DNA of 64,000 bases. It comes from Dactylellina haptotyla (taxonomy: Eukaryota > Ascomycota > Orbiliomycetes > Orbiliales > Orbiliaceae). The notes under the pieces are model-generated. The model was given only the letters and a program-made list of their open reading frames with translations, was not told where the DNA came from and did not search any database. The stretch covers positions 3,038,001 to 3,102,000 of the forward strand of contig CM062380.1 in NCBI GenBank assembly GCA_031310005.1, in the 5' to 3' direction. Positions 49,721-62,878 of this stretch are shown piece after piece. Position 1 is the first letter of the stretch; every line of letters starts with the position of its first letter. The translations under genes and the position numbers were made by a program.

Positions 49721-51214
49721 TTATAAGATACCAGAGTCTTTGAGGGCGTTTTGTAGAATCGTTTCTTTTACCGCAGCGAAAACCAATCGAATATTCGAAG
49801 TATCGGTGGCTTGCGTGAGACTAGCAGTGGGTTAGATAAGACTTCATGTCATGAATTGATCAAGCTAAACTTACTGAGGATATAAGTTCAAATGGGCTCG
49901 GTTAACCTGGTTGAACCGCCAGAGAAGATACTTCGCTGCTCTGTTGACATCTGGGCCACCGGAGTAATCGGGGAAGTAATTGGATAACGGCGTTCGCGGC
50001 AGTTTTTGCCTAAACAAGTCCACCTTGTTGAGGAAGAGAATAATACTTGTTCGGACGAACCACCGACTGTTAACTACGGAGTCGAAGAGGACCAAAGATT
50101 CGAGCATTCGGTTCTAAAGGGCGCTGGTTAGCAAGAAATATTCGGTTGCACACTCTCGGGCTCTTGTTGGTTGTTACCTGATTCTGTTCTTCCAAGAGAA
50201 CTTGGTCATATTCTGACAAAGCTACGCAGAATATGATAGATGTAACAGATTCGAAGCAATGAATCCACTTTTTACGTTCGCTTCTCTGACCACCAACGTC
50301 AAACATACTATAGCAAGTTAGCTACCCATCGCACCTAATAACAAGTTTCCGGGCTTCGTAAGAAAGAAGGTCTACTAACTGTATGTTCAGCTGGCCCATC
50401 GTGAATCGCGTTTCGTAGATACCAGTGGTCTTCGTTCTAGCGCGTAAGACATCCGCCTCTGACGGGATGTAATCTGGCGCACCTATCCGTCCAGCTTCGG
50501 CAAAGAAACTAAAAAAGGCGAGGCGTTAGCTACAAATAGAGAAATGAAGGTTTGAGTATGAATTCATGACACGTACTATGGTGCCGAGTCCATAATATAA
50601 AATTCGCTTTGGTGTTCCAAGACAGACGGTACCGCCGGGTCATCCCATAAAGCGGATACAGCCTTGCTAACACGAGGATCCAAGGGAACGCTCGGGTCCG
50701 GGTCGACCTGGAATGAGTAGAGAAAGTCCATATGGTCCTAGAAATGGGGAATGTGTCCGGTTAGAATACTGATGAATCCGCAGTTACGGGTGTGAGACAG
50801 CTTCCTCCTACCTTGTTCGAGTCGTGTTCCGGGACTATTTCGAACTGTCGCATGGCGTCTATCAGAGCCTTCGCGCAGTCGACCAAGTTCTTGTACACGG
50901 TTAACCGATACTGGGCGAGCTCTTCTACCGTGTATCCGTTCTGATGTATGATCTTCATCTGTTTTACGATAGTTGATTTTCCACTCTCGCCGGATCCTGT
51001 TCCGAGGGTTAGTATTTAAAAAAATTCATCTCCGCGGTAGGTCGGACATCACCATATTGCGTCAGGGGAGAGGTGGTGAAACTGTACCTAATAACAGAAT
51101 TTTGCATTCGCGTCGTAACCGCCGCGAGTCGTCCATGATTTCTCTATCTATCGCCTGGGACTTTTTCCTCTGTTCCATCTCATCCGACGCTTCTCTCGAC
51201 ATACATCCACCCAT
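49721..51214 (-). CDS. Heterotrimeric G-protein alpha subunit, group III (GNA-3/GanB type)
   Basis: GTPase that couples receptors at the plasma membrane, in this group mainly to cAMP/PKA and nutrient sensing. Seven exons, read downward: 51214-51088, 50996-50812, 50737-50577, 50508-50380, 50307-50178, 50113-49875, 49820-49721. They total 357 codons in phase (356 residues, usual size). The N-terminus MGGCMSRE has the Gly2 myristoylation and Cys4 palmitoylation sites. The GTP-binding motifs are [18 protein letters not shown] (P-loop, split across intron 1), RARTKTTGI (switch I Arg and Thr), [12 protein letters not shown] (switch II Gln), FLNKVDLF and [13 protein letters not shown]; the last has TQAT where most G-alphas have TCAT. 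The C-terminus KDSGIL lacks the Cys of pertussis-toxin-sensitive group I proteins. The group assignment rests on the termini and is fairly sure; group II is less likely. Confidence 0.95.
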
Positions 51215-53600
51215 TTTGTATTATTTCCTGCGTCACCAGGTCGGGAATAAAAAGTAAAGAAAGAAAAGGAAGCAAAGAAACAGATGAATGCAGGTTGTGC
51301 ACTCAGATCGGAGAAGGGGGTGCCCTTATCCGCCAGAAAAACCACACAGACAGAGGCGTATATATGTATATATGTGTATTATTTGTGAACGGGGTGTTGA
51401 GAGGGCTGCCGGTTTTACCCAGAAGTGTCGGAGGTCGAGAAGTTGGTCGGGAGTCGAACACGGATCCTGAGCCCAAGATGTCAAATCCCGCTACTCGTCG
51501 ATATTATTAATTCCCAGGAGGCCTTCACGGGAGTCCAAACGCGATGCGGAAGTCCCAGGAAGAAGGTCGGCAGAAGGAGGGTTTGTCGGGTGTTGCGGAC
51601 GAGGTTGGTCGGCGCGTCGTTGTTGGCTGAGTTGGGTTGACTTGGGAAGGTGTTGATGATGGCCGTGATGAGCGATGATTTTCCGATCGGAAGCGTCGAG
51701 ACAGATTTTCGTCAACAACAACGACGACAAGAACGGAAACAAAGCGGTCGGTGGTGAGCCCGAGGGAGACGGGAGAGGAGGGAGGCTATTAATATTATAC
51801 GGGAGAAGGGGGAACTACGGGCAAGCGGAGCGAGTGAGGAGGAAGAAGAAGACTAGAAGCAATCGAACGAAGGAAGGAAGAAGAGGCGGAAAGGAAGAAG
51901 GCTGAGGAGATCAACTGCTGGCCAGGTGTTGCTGTTTGCTTGTAATATTATCCTATTCTCTTGTTCTATGTTCTAATTGCTCCCTCTTATTGTGCGGGTG
52001 GGTTCCTCTTGCTACTCTTAAAGGGACGGGAGCCGCCGAGATTCGATGGAGAGAAAGGGAAACGGGTTCCAGTCCAAGGCCCGGTGGAGGTCGTCAAACA
52101 GCGGGTATTTTCTACGAGCAGGCAGAGGGGGAAATGGGGAACCCGGAGATTCGCTGTTTTAAAAAAGGCAGCAGATTGGAGAGGGCCGTCCAAATCGTGT
52201 CAAGTAGGCTAGAAGGAGCGGCGGCGGCGAGGTGGTGGTGGTGATTGTGGATGAGGTTTGGGGTATGGTCGTAGTATGTAATGGAGAGGATGAGAAGGAG
52301 AGAGAGAAGGCTGGCGGGAAGGGGAAGAAGAGTTGAGAAGGAAAGCGGTTTGGGCTGGTTTGGCCGGTCTGGTTGGCTCGTTTGAACAAACCCGCTGCGG
52401 CCAACTCTGCTTGCAGGTAGCAGACACACACCAGGGTCCCGGCTGTTCCTACTCCTGCTGCCCGTCGAATTCGCTGCCCGTCTGGTATTCTGGCGGCGCG
52501 GCGATGGGACCTGAAGAATGGAATTTGCTTTGCCCAGGCAGAGGGTCCACAGTATAATTACCACGCCGTCGATTACGAGGGATGCTGGGGATGCTCCGTA
52601 GCAGCCTCAGCGAGGGGAGATATCGAGATTAGCTAATATTGATAGCGAGCAGGAAACGGGAAAAAACCACCGGATGACAGCGCTGTCCCGTGTGGCCCCG
52701 TGGCGGTTGCAGCAAAAAAAACACCTGGCTGGGCTGCTCAATATTGCAATCCAACGAGAAGATAATACGGTAGCTGTAGCGATAAATTAGAGCGTTGGAA
52801 TTAGAATTAGCATCGATTGCTATTAATTGTTTTTTGATCCTCCGGGTGGGTCGTTTGGTTAATAACAGCGAGATATGGCGAACGGGAAAGAATAACGAAT
52901 AACGAAATAAAGAATATACGCTGTTAAAAGAAAATCGTGGGAAAAGAAAAGAAAAAAAAAAAAAAACGTAGGCAGATTTGCTATTATATCAGATCAGACG
53001 GGGCCTGTGGTTCCTGCAGCTGGCTGGCTGTGTCAAACGTCCGTAGGTAAACACTGGACAGGCTATAGATAGATAGTGCTTAGATACTTGGATAGTTAAA
53101 CTGTTAGATGTTCCAAACACTGGGAGGAAACGGGGCCATCTCAACCCCAGAAAGAAGAAAAAAAATGTCGCCTCGTGAAGCCAATCAAGTCCGGTTTGAA
53201 GCCAGTGAATACAGCAACTTATCCTGGGGATATATACTTTTAGAGATTAACTCTTCCTTCTTCTTGTTGGACCGTCTCCACTTCCGCAGAAAACAATACG
53301 GTTGGCTTTTGTTCTTCTTCCCTTTTTTCCCCTTCCTCTTCGTCAATGCACCCAAAAGAAAATATTCCAGGAAAAAGGAAAAATACCGACAATGGCGAGT
53401 ACCAAATCTTCTGAGGCCAGGCCGCGGCCAACCTTTTGGACTAGGTAAAGGTCGAAGGGTGAGGCAGTAGGGATAGCAGGGTGACGCCGCAAACGTGATG
53501 GCACCAAACAGCTGCAGCCCCTCCAAAAGAAAAGAAAAAATAAGAAAAAATATCGAAATAAAAATATTACACTACACCGTCGTCAAACAGTCTCTCGCCA
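51215..53600. other. Upstream region of the G-alpha gene
   Basis: GA/CT-rich DNA with a 14-16-nt A run near 52951. Probably promoter and a long 5' leader. No open frame here has a recognisable domain. Confidence 0.5.
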
Positions 53601-56600
53601 GTTACTAGCACCGATTGGGAACTCTGGCCGAATCGTGGTTCTTGTTCTCACTAATGATTAATATATTTATAATAATGACACCAAGCATTCTCTCTATCAT
53701 CGATCTATCTTCCAATGTACATGTACGATGTCATGCTCGCCAATATGATGCTTGGCTTTGCCCTGCCTTACCACCCTTCTGCCTACCTGTACTCATCATG
53801 TAGGTATTACTGGGGCTTTGCATCCTGCTTTATAACCTTCCTATAATCAGAAGAAAGGTGAAAAATCAATTCGCTGGAAACTGCTCAGCCTGAGCGAACG
53901 AACAGACCATGTGTCTTCCGAGCCACTTCTTTTGGTTCCCAACGCTTTGGCAAATATCGCTCTCGCCGGTGAGGAAAACGAAAACTAAAAAACTACAAAC
54001 GAGAGGCCTCACGAGTTTGATAGACCTCTTGTTGCTTTGTCTGTCCGCTGCATAACTTCCACTCCGTTCTTCAAAATCGGCGAAATTGGCGAGATGGAGG
54101 GGCATGCGACGGGGGGCGCCCAGTAGCGCCGCCTGCTGGAATTCACTCCTCATCAAAGATGGTGCAGCCGAGAAATTCAGAGACCCAAAAGGCGGTCGAG
54201 ATATTTGGTCTGCATATATCGCCGAACGATCGAATCGCGTATATTTCTCCTTTTCATCTAATCTAAACTTCCCTCAAAAGGGGTCCTATAAAATTCCTTA
54301 CCCACGTATTATACACCCACTCACATACTAATTTTCTTCTAGACTGTATTTCTTATTATTGTATAGCTCGCCTACTCCCGCGAAGACCGGAGTGGCCGAG
54401 TAGGTACCTGTCGATCCGTTGTGTGAAGACCCAAAAACTGGAAATACCCCGTTAGTTGGCACTACGAGGTTGTTCCACATCTAAGCACAACATCATTGTC
54501 GTCGACGCTCGGTCGCGCACCGGTTACTTAACTTTCCCAATTGCTAATATTACTTCCCCTAAGAATTGGTCTGTGCCTGAAATTCAGGAACCATTTTCTC
54601 CAAAAAAACGCCTAGCAGCCAGCATCCGTGCGCGAGTGCTGACACGCCCTATTTAGCCCAACAGGCGAACTCTGTGCTTCTGCTGTGTTGTAGAGCCTCA
54701 ACGTACTTCACATTTATGCCAATTATATTGTGCATATTTAGCCAGAGTAATCAAACTGCCCTCTTCGTTTCTATAGAAGTTTCACCATCACTTAAAATTC
54801 TTCGCGATCCATATTACGTGCCACCGCAAGGAAATATTATTTTTTGAGATATATACATTTTATTGACTTAACATGAAACGAAACGCCGCCGGGAGTTATA
54901 AATATATGCGGATATATTCAGATTTACTATAACTCACTATATCTCAATCTCCTCGTTCTAAGCTGTTGCGCAAGAATAAAGTAGCAATGTATACAAGCTT
55001 CGAGGGGAAGCTATCGCTGTTTCACGTTGAAAGATGAGTTGATCGGACCTGATATCATGAAGTTCGAGCTTTTCATGGTAGCATTAGTTCGCTATAACTT
55101 GTACGTATGGAGGCAGCGAATTCATCAAATTTCGATAATCGCCGGGGAAAATCCCATAATGATCGTACAGAATCCTCCTTCTGTTTTCAACCTTGTCCGT
55201 TCACCGGTCGATTATGTTCGGAACCAAACGTCTATGCCACGCTCGCGCATGAATTATATGCATATGGCGAGTCGGACTAGCAGGGCGAGCAGTCATGCGT
55301 TTCTCCCCGCAAATACAATAATTACGACATGTAAACGAGAGACAAGGCTATTATTCTCGATTCGCAAATGACGAAAAGTGGTGGTAACCCAGGGAAAAGG
55401 CACCGTTGATACAGCCAGCTCACCGGACCTTTTGGAACAGCCCTCGTATATCACAAGCGAGATAGTGGAAAGCAACGGCAACTCCGACAGCTGCCATTTT
55501 TAAAATCATTTATTTCTTATTTATTTTCGTGTACCGCGATGCCGATAGCGTAACCCCAGGTTTCAACAACGTGTCTATCGGTTAACAGAGACCAGGTCAA
55601 GGCCAAGGTCCAGGGCGGACTTGCAAAAGAAAACTGTTGACAACGAAACCTTGTCGCCGCTGGCGAGAACGAGGAGCGAGACGAGAGACATTTCTTTCTC
55701 CGCTCGACCTCTAAAAAGCGATAGGTCAGAAGCGGAGTACCTCTGCGTTTCAGGCAGGAGGGGAAGCCCACGATACTAGTGAGCTTGATTTGATACCTTG
55801 AGTTCAGAGTGCGAGCGAACATCACAGGGTATAAGCCAGCTCCCTATGAGCCGTGCCAGCCTCCTCCTCTTCAAAAAACCCGAGTTGTAGGAAAAAGAAA
55901 AGGTGATAAAAGTGCCGGTCAAGGGCTATTGAAAGCGACAAGCTAAGGCCAAAAAACCCGACTAACAACCTAGCACGCAAGCAAAAAAAAAAAAAAAAAG
56001 AGAAAGCCCCAACCCACACCCCAAAGGAAAAGAGAGAAGAGGCGACAAAGTACGAAGAAAAAGCAATAATAGGAACGATTTGCAGCGATGTCAGAGATCG
56101 AGACAAGGGTTTCCTTTCGAAAAGGCCGAACAGGCAGATGCGAAAAATCTCGTTTAGCTTTGACCTGTGGGCCAACATGAAAAATGTGGGTCTGCAGAGT
56201 ATCTAACCACTGGCCACCAACATGTTTTTCGTTTTTTTTCCTGTACTTGCATCTGCGTCGTTTCAGAAGCACAACGTGGGCATTGAGTATAACGAATTGA
56301 ATCGTCCAATTTCAGCCAATCCAGGAACAGGAACCTGCTGGCTTGTCAATCCTCACATCAGTGGGTACTCTGAGGACTTGCGTTACTTGCGGTACACCAG
56401 AAATATGAACATGGTATCCTCATTGATTACCGCAGATAACAAGTTAACAGCTGCATTTCCGAAAGAGAAAGACATATTCGGTATTTCCGAGAAAGGTAGA
56501 ATATACTCGCCGTTTTGGAAAATACTCTTTTTATGCCCGCATCGTCTTTCTAGGATCAAAAATACTTCTTCGTGCCCCAAAGAGAGCTCTGCAGCAACTC

Positions 56601-59600
56601 TATGGGATGCAGCCGCCATTCGAGCTGAAACGAAGAGCAACATAGTGAACATGTTGTATGCGACCTGTAGGATCCTCAAACCCATCCGCAATTTATCTGC
56701 AAATAATAGACACGTACCCTGTTTTTGTTGAGAGTATCAAGAAGCTATAAGTTCCCGTCTCCATTGAAGGTTTAGGTCTCGGCGGTTGTGATTGTAGGGT
56801 CTACGCTGCTAACTTCCCGATCGATCCATCAGGTCTTGTGAGAGGAGGTTGGGGGTTGTGAGTTGAAGCTTCCGTACTGCATAAAACACGGCTCACAAGT
56901 GCAGTGCGAGAACTTGTGGATATCAATTAGAAATGTCGCACATACTATTTTGTTAAAGCGAAAAAGGAAGCCACCCAGGATTTGAAATTCAAACTAAAAA
57001 GTACTCGGGATTTTCGAACTTGCGCTGCACTTTTTACTTCGTGATATGCTGTAGCGCCAAGGTAGACACTATCAGCCACGATCGGGATGGGGTGCATTTG
57101 TTCACATGAGGACTCGATCCGGGCGGCAGGCAGTGGCGGCCGAGACGAGCGTTCAGCTCTAATCTAGATTCAGATGCATCTCGATTTGCCTCCAAAAATA
57201 TTTTAATAATACGAGGCCGCCTGTTCCAACAATATCCGTAAATATCGTCTTAGACGCCCAGGCTAGAGGTCCTCGCCCATGGTGCGGGTATCTCGAAGTC
57301 AACCTGTAAAGGCACGATAGTAGCTAGGCTGGAAACGGAGAACGGGAAACAGAACAAACATTTTGACCTGCATTTTACTCGGTTCTTGTTACACTTGTTT
57401 CGCGATCACGGAGACCCGCAAGACGGCTTAAACAGAATGCCAATATCTGAAGCAGATTCCTCCCGGCATCAATTGATCGCCATTGTGGTCGATGGCGTCG
57501 TGCATTTTCCCCACCAAACTCTTATCCAGACTGGGAAGTAATTTTTGTTCCGCTTTGTTCGTAATTTGGCACCGCGGAAAATACTGGTTTCATATTATCG
57601 CATTTTGGGCTTATGATTCTTCACGATGTTGAACAACAAAAAAGTGATGGGGCGTGTGCATCATCCCGAGATCCTGAAACACGCCTCACGTTGGTCGCCA
57701 GGCACCGGAGTACTAGACATGGTGTTTGAACAATTGACCTCCGCGAAAACCTTCAAGACAGACGGCAAATATTTCCATATCGGTGTGAGGAATCATAAGT
57801 TGAAGGAATAATATACGGAGCCGCTCAGGGTATCCAGAATCGCACGAAACTGAAAAACGGGTACCTTGAACAATTGTAATCCATACATTTTAAAGGCCGC
57901 GTAACGCTCAGGAGCTGAACAGAACAACCCCCAAGTGTTACATTTCTACCCCAGGATGCTCTAAAAATACACTCCCCGGCAAAAAGGGCTCATCCAACCT
58001 CCAAGAAAGAAATACCATGGTCCTGGCTAACCAGATCGCTCGAGCTCATCACGATGGATGGGCGCGCGAGCGCGCGCTCTTTGCAAAATGATACGGGGTC
58101 TTCAAGAAGGGTTTGGTTTCTAATCTCTCTGTTTTTTGCTAGTTTGGGAGGTGAATGAGAATAGGCGAAATATGGGTATCATGGTTGAATACAACTGGCT
58201 GCATGGGTAAATTGAATTGCAAGAAAAAGTTTTCTTTCTCCCTTTGAGATAGGGATTATATTTGGGCAAACTGGTCAAAAACCTGTTGCGCTATGTATTG
58301 AAGCTCAATTCTTGATTTATCATCCGCTATTTCCCTTCAGGATCGCGGCAAGTCCGTGAGATCACACGCCGCGTTGGCTGGGGGAAGCATATAGGCGGCA
58401 GAGACTGTGGCGTTGACAGGATGATTATATTTCGATGAATCATGAATGGTGAACGGGGTATAATCACGGCACATCAACATGTGGAAACGCAGGTCTTAGC
58501 TAGATTTTGTGTTTTTGCCTCCGCAATTTTGCAATATTTGCCAAACTAGATGCTGAGCCCGCATGTTTCTCGTGCGGTATCATATATCGAATCCTGCTTT
58601 TGGCTTTCGTTGTCGTCTTGTGATTCACGATCTTTCATACCTTGTCCCTGTTCACCTTGTTCGCTCGGTTTTTTGGATTCGAAAAAAAAATAAAAATATT
58701 AACCTGCAAAGGCATGACATGAAGGAGCCCTTGTTCGTAGACCCTGTCACCACCCAATATACCATGCCGTCTACCAGCCTAGTAGCCTCTTCCCCCGCTT
58801 CAAAACGCCGATGTGGTGCATATCAAAGGTCAATCTAGCCCAGCCCACCGGTACATCTTTGGCATGTTTCTTGTACTCAGCTGTCTGCAAGGGTTGGATT
58901 ATATCGTGGCTGATATGCGGATTAGGAGGGTGTAATGCTGCAGAATGAATATGAAAAAATAAATGAAGATAAAAATCACCGAGCGCTGAGCTCTTTTCCT
59001 GAAATAATTCTAAATATTGAATTAATTGTGTTGCTTTTCTCGAGTACGACGCTTTTCTCGAATGTCTTCTGCTTGCGGAATGACAAACTTGATCCTCACC
59101 CTTCAAGAATCTTATTGACAGGTGTTTCATTATTTGCAAACTTCAATACAATGAAGCAAACGTCTAGAAAAGCATTGGACAAACTACTCTAGCCGTGGGT
59201 TCCACTATTCTCTGCTCTAAAACTGACGGAATTGTTTGGATCCGGACGCTTGGGCCTTTATTAATCAGAAAGAACCTCCAGAATATTTCGATTTCGGGAA
59301 AGTCGTTTGTAGAAGCCGGGGAATTTCCTAATTGAGCCTACCGTTTTCAAGAGCATCAAGGAACGCACGAACCGTATTTCTGCTGCGTAGTGGATATCTG
59401 TGCGACCCCAAAGCGTCATCTCATCTCATCCTTTCGCAGTTGATTTGTCGGGCTTGGATCCCGAGACCGATTGATGCGACTCCTCAGATGGCACTAAAAT
59501 TCTACACACAAAAAGAACCCCTGATGATTGACTTCCACTTTCGAGGAAGGAAGCTGGCTTCAAGTGTATATCAAGTATGGGTCCTACTCTCCTGATCGCC

Positions 59601-60500
59601 TTACGCACAATCTATTATTTCTTGGTCTACTTCTGCATGCAGGAAAGCCTTCGCCTGGATTGATGAAGCACGCTAAAACTTACTCTTTTTTGCTCTGCTT
59701 CTATTGATTGAAATCTGCAAGTGGGTTCCTTTTTGTCATGAGTAACCACAAGAACAAGTACCCCAAAGTGAACACACTGGTCGCCCGATGCCCAGACAAA
59801 TAAATTACATCTATCACGACCACACCTTGAGGGGTTTTTAGCCTCTTTCCCCGGGAACTATAGGGAAAAAAATCTTCTCGTTAACAACGTATTCGTCATT
59901 TTTGTTTCGTACCGAGCTATCTACCGCTCCTTCGTTTCCCGTAGGCCGCCCATGGTACGTATCTACCAACCGGGCATATATCGAACACAACACCATTATC
60001 TGCTGCTTCCTATATGCTCCGATCGTTAGATTTACAATTGCCCCTTTACATAATCAAGTTTTGAAAAACTTTTGGATAAACGGTTCTATAAGTGGGTATA
60101 TTATTGTGCATGGTAAACACTGCGGAAAGCGTTAACGTAATTAATTAATTCTAACGGCCCTCGAAAGCCTTGCCGTGATTCCTGTCAGCTCGTATCAGAG
60201 GGAAGCTTTTCTGTCCCAGTGTCATAAGATCCTGATCTCTACCCTTGTCAGGATATTCCACCCCAGCTTTTCACCAGGCCGCTTGCTGCCGTCGTCGGGT
60301 TCGCGCTTCCGTTGACGAACCGAACACGAGTATTGGGCAAAAATGTTTGAGGATAGGCAGCGGGCATACCTTGATAGGTATTTTGCTTTGGTTCTGGTGG
60401 GCGGCGCATACTCACGGGTTCTCTTTGCATGAGGCTGTGGGATTTTTAGATACGAATCGCGCCGCATGTAGCCATGTGCCTTTGGATATCTGATACTTTC
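53601..60500. other. Gene-poor region
   Basis: No gene could be supported in about 7 kb. The longest open frame (56222-56731, +) has no recognised domain, and the opposite strand also shows protein-like stretches, so it is treated as chance or deep decay. Confidence 0.45.
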
Positions 60501-61105
60501 ATATTATATTCTGTTATTTCATCTAAATAAAAATGAGATGGTATTGTGCGTCTCGTGTGGTACACTGCCGGCGAACCGGCTAGGCATAAAAGTCGGCATC
60601 TCGGGCATTGCATTTGAGCGCAAGGTCACAACGCGGGACATGAAATGAAATTGCAAAACATATGTAAATATGTAGCTACTTCATGAATCATCTTCGTCTG
60701 GGTTGGAGAACGGAGATTAAATGGCGGGAGATAATTAATATTATGTGCCGTTTTAACTGGATGCATGGCGTATATAAGTACCATGGACAACAGATAGTAA
60801 TATACACTAAACTCATAGATCAACCAATAGCATTCTGCTTTTTTTGACAATAATGAGTATTGGAGTCCGTGAGCATTGAACTGTCGATACTATCGCAATA
60901 CGGTATTTATTTGCTGGGTGGAAACAATCATAAAATGGAAATGAATATATTAAATTCAAATTGAAACTGAATAAGTTAAATATATCGCTAACGTGCGCCC
61001 TGTTCCATATAGAAATCGCGTATACGCTCTAAATAGCACTGATAAATATCAAAATTGAGATGACTAAATGCGTCATATCACTCATTTAGCCCTCACATAA
61101 CACGC

Positions 61106-61135
61106 AGGACTTCGTAACTAGACTAGTGAAGTCCT
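61106..61135. repeat. Short perfect inverted repeat
   Basis: AGGACTTC and GAAGTCCT form an 8-bp stem around 14 nt that itself contains ACTAG/CTAGT, followed at 61136 by the palindrome CACTAGTG. Function unknown. Confidence 0.5.
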
Positions 61136-62840
61136 CACTAGTGTTTATGCATATATGAGGACCGTGTCGGGCTGTGGCTTATTGTCATGTATACCAAATC
61201 GTGCGGTGGGGTTTGGTTAGGTTACAGATTGTCAAGAAATTTGGACAAGAGTAGAGTATGGACCATAATATTCATCTAAATTATACTATGATGATAAATA
61301 TAGTAGCGTCTGTACTCCCCTATCGTAAAAGTAGTTAAAACCACCGGATTTCTTGTCCTTATAGAAAACTGGTAGAATTTTCGGGTTTGATGCCTCAAGC
61401 ATGACCCATAAGTGATTGTATGGATGGAAAACTAGCCATTATAAACCATTTGATCCCAATAAGGGGATTCCCTGCACAATAAAACTACCAAAGTGCTTCA
61501 AATGTCACGGTAGGAATAAGAAATTCTTTTTGGAAATACCAGCAAAACGTTGTTATGCATATTTAGGACCAAAGCGATATTCAAGCTTGTGATTGAAATC
61601 AGGAAAAAAGGTATTGAATGAAGCAAGTATGTACCGGCTGGATTTCTGTGGCTGCTAGAGAGGTTCGATAGCTCGATGGCCAAGGTGAAATATTCAATTG
61701 AGGGGCCCACATGCTGCTTTCGTTGAGGAAATATTTCATTGTAATATAGTCTATGAAACATGCAATTTTGAGAATTGATCGCTATGACTGCGCCGAAAAA
61801 TCTTTGTGTTAGGTTACGAATATAGCGTAGTGAACCTTTATAATCTTGCACTGGAATCTATAGAAATAAGAGCCTGGAGCTATCGAACGAGAAAAGTAGA
61901 TCCGCCACGTCTGTGATCAAGCGCCGTCTAAGTTAAGATGAGTTGGTAAGGGGCTATACTAGTTCTACGAGGGACCGAATCAGAAGATTCTTGCTGCGAA
62001 ATAATTGTTTAGATATATATTTAATTATCTTATCTTTAAGGTTGCCCGATGCTCGCAGAGTACCGGATACAGATGTAGCTGTTGTATATCGCTGTCTACC
62101 TTGACATCCTTGATACAAAGAGCAGGCCTTCTATATATACTTGTACGAAGATATTAAGAGCAGCTAGGGAAATGGTAACTTATAGTGCACAACTAATAAT
62201 GGTAATAAAAAAACAAATTGCGAAATTAAATCAATGCTTTCATTATTAAAATGAAAGGAAAATCTTTTTTCTGTAGAGGGAGGGAGGATGGACTAACCTA
62301 TGATGATGAGCGAGCTATAAATCTAGAGTAGTATAACTAATATCTGAGATCGTAGAATGCGCTATCCTTCAAGTTTGGAGGCGTCGTCGGGGAAAGGTCA
62401 AAACAGAGGATATCGATAGTGGTATCCTGTGGATTCAAGTGGATTTCTTCCCGCACTTGAAATATATCTTCACGAACAAGTTCAAGAATCAAAGGAAATG
62501 TATATGATCTAATATATCACATCTTATAGATATAAGTATATATCTGCTGCATATTCTCCTGCGCTTAAATTAAATTTACCGTATCTTGATTAAGTAATTA
62601 GGGAATATTCCGGCTTTATTTTTTAATCCACAGGTATAACTAATTTTGGCGCATGATATCTAGAAAAATCGATGTTTACGGTGTATCATTAAATATTATA
62701 GGCGAAGAGTATGCATGGAAGCTTTATTTCATATACCACAGCATGTATCGCGACCTTCTACCTGCCATCATGCGCAATTTATCGTGGCCTGGCGTTCTCA
62801 AGCGTTAATGTGTTGATTTTGTGGAATTTTCAATATACTT

Positions 62841-62878
62841 GAGGAGACGCCAGTCTAAGTACAAGACTGAGGAGACGC
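62841..62878. repeat. 10-bp direct repeats around a small hairpin
   Basis: GAGGAGACGC occurs at 62841 and 62869. Between them CAGTCT and AGACTG can form a 6-bp stem. This could be an insertion footprint; nothing else supports that. Confidence 0.45.

Noticed and set aside
54385-54500. tRNA-like words (GGAGTGGCCGAGTAGGT and GGTTGTTCC)
   Set aside because: The 5' part resembles a tRNA-Ser/Leu D arm, but no acceptor stem or proper T arm can be paired.
56222-56731. 169-residue plus-strand open frame, and a 102-residue one opposite
   Set aside because: No recognisable domain on either strand, no clear splice partners, and neither strand is preferred.
61498-61851. 117-residue minus-strand open frame in AT-rich DNA
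   Set aside because: Hydrophobic and AT-driven composition with no domain; could be chance.
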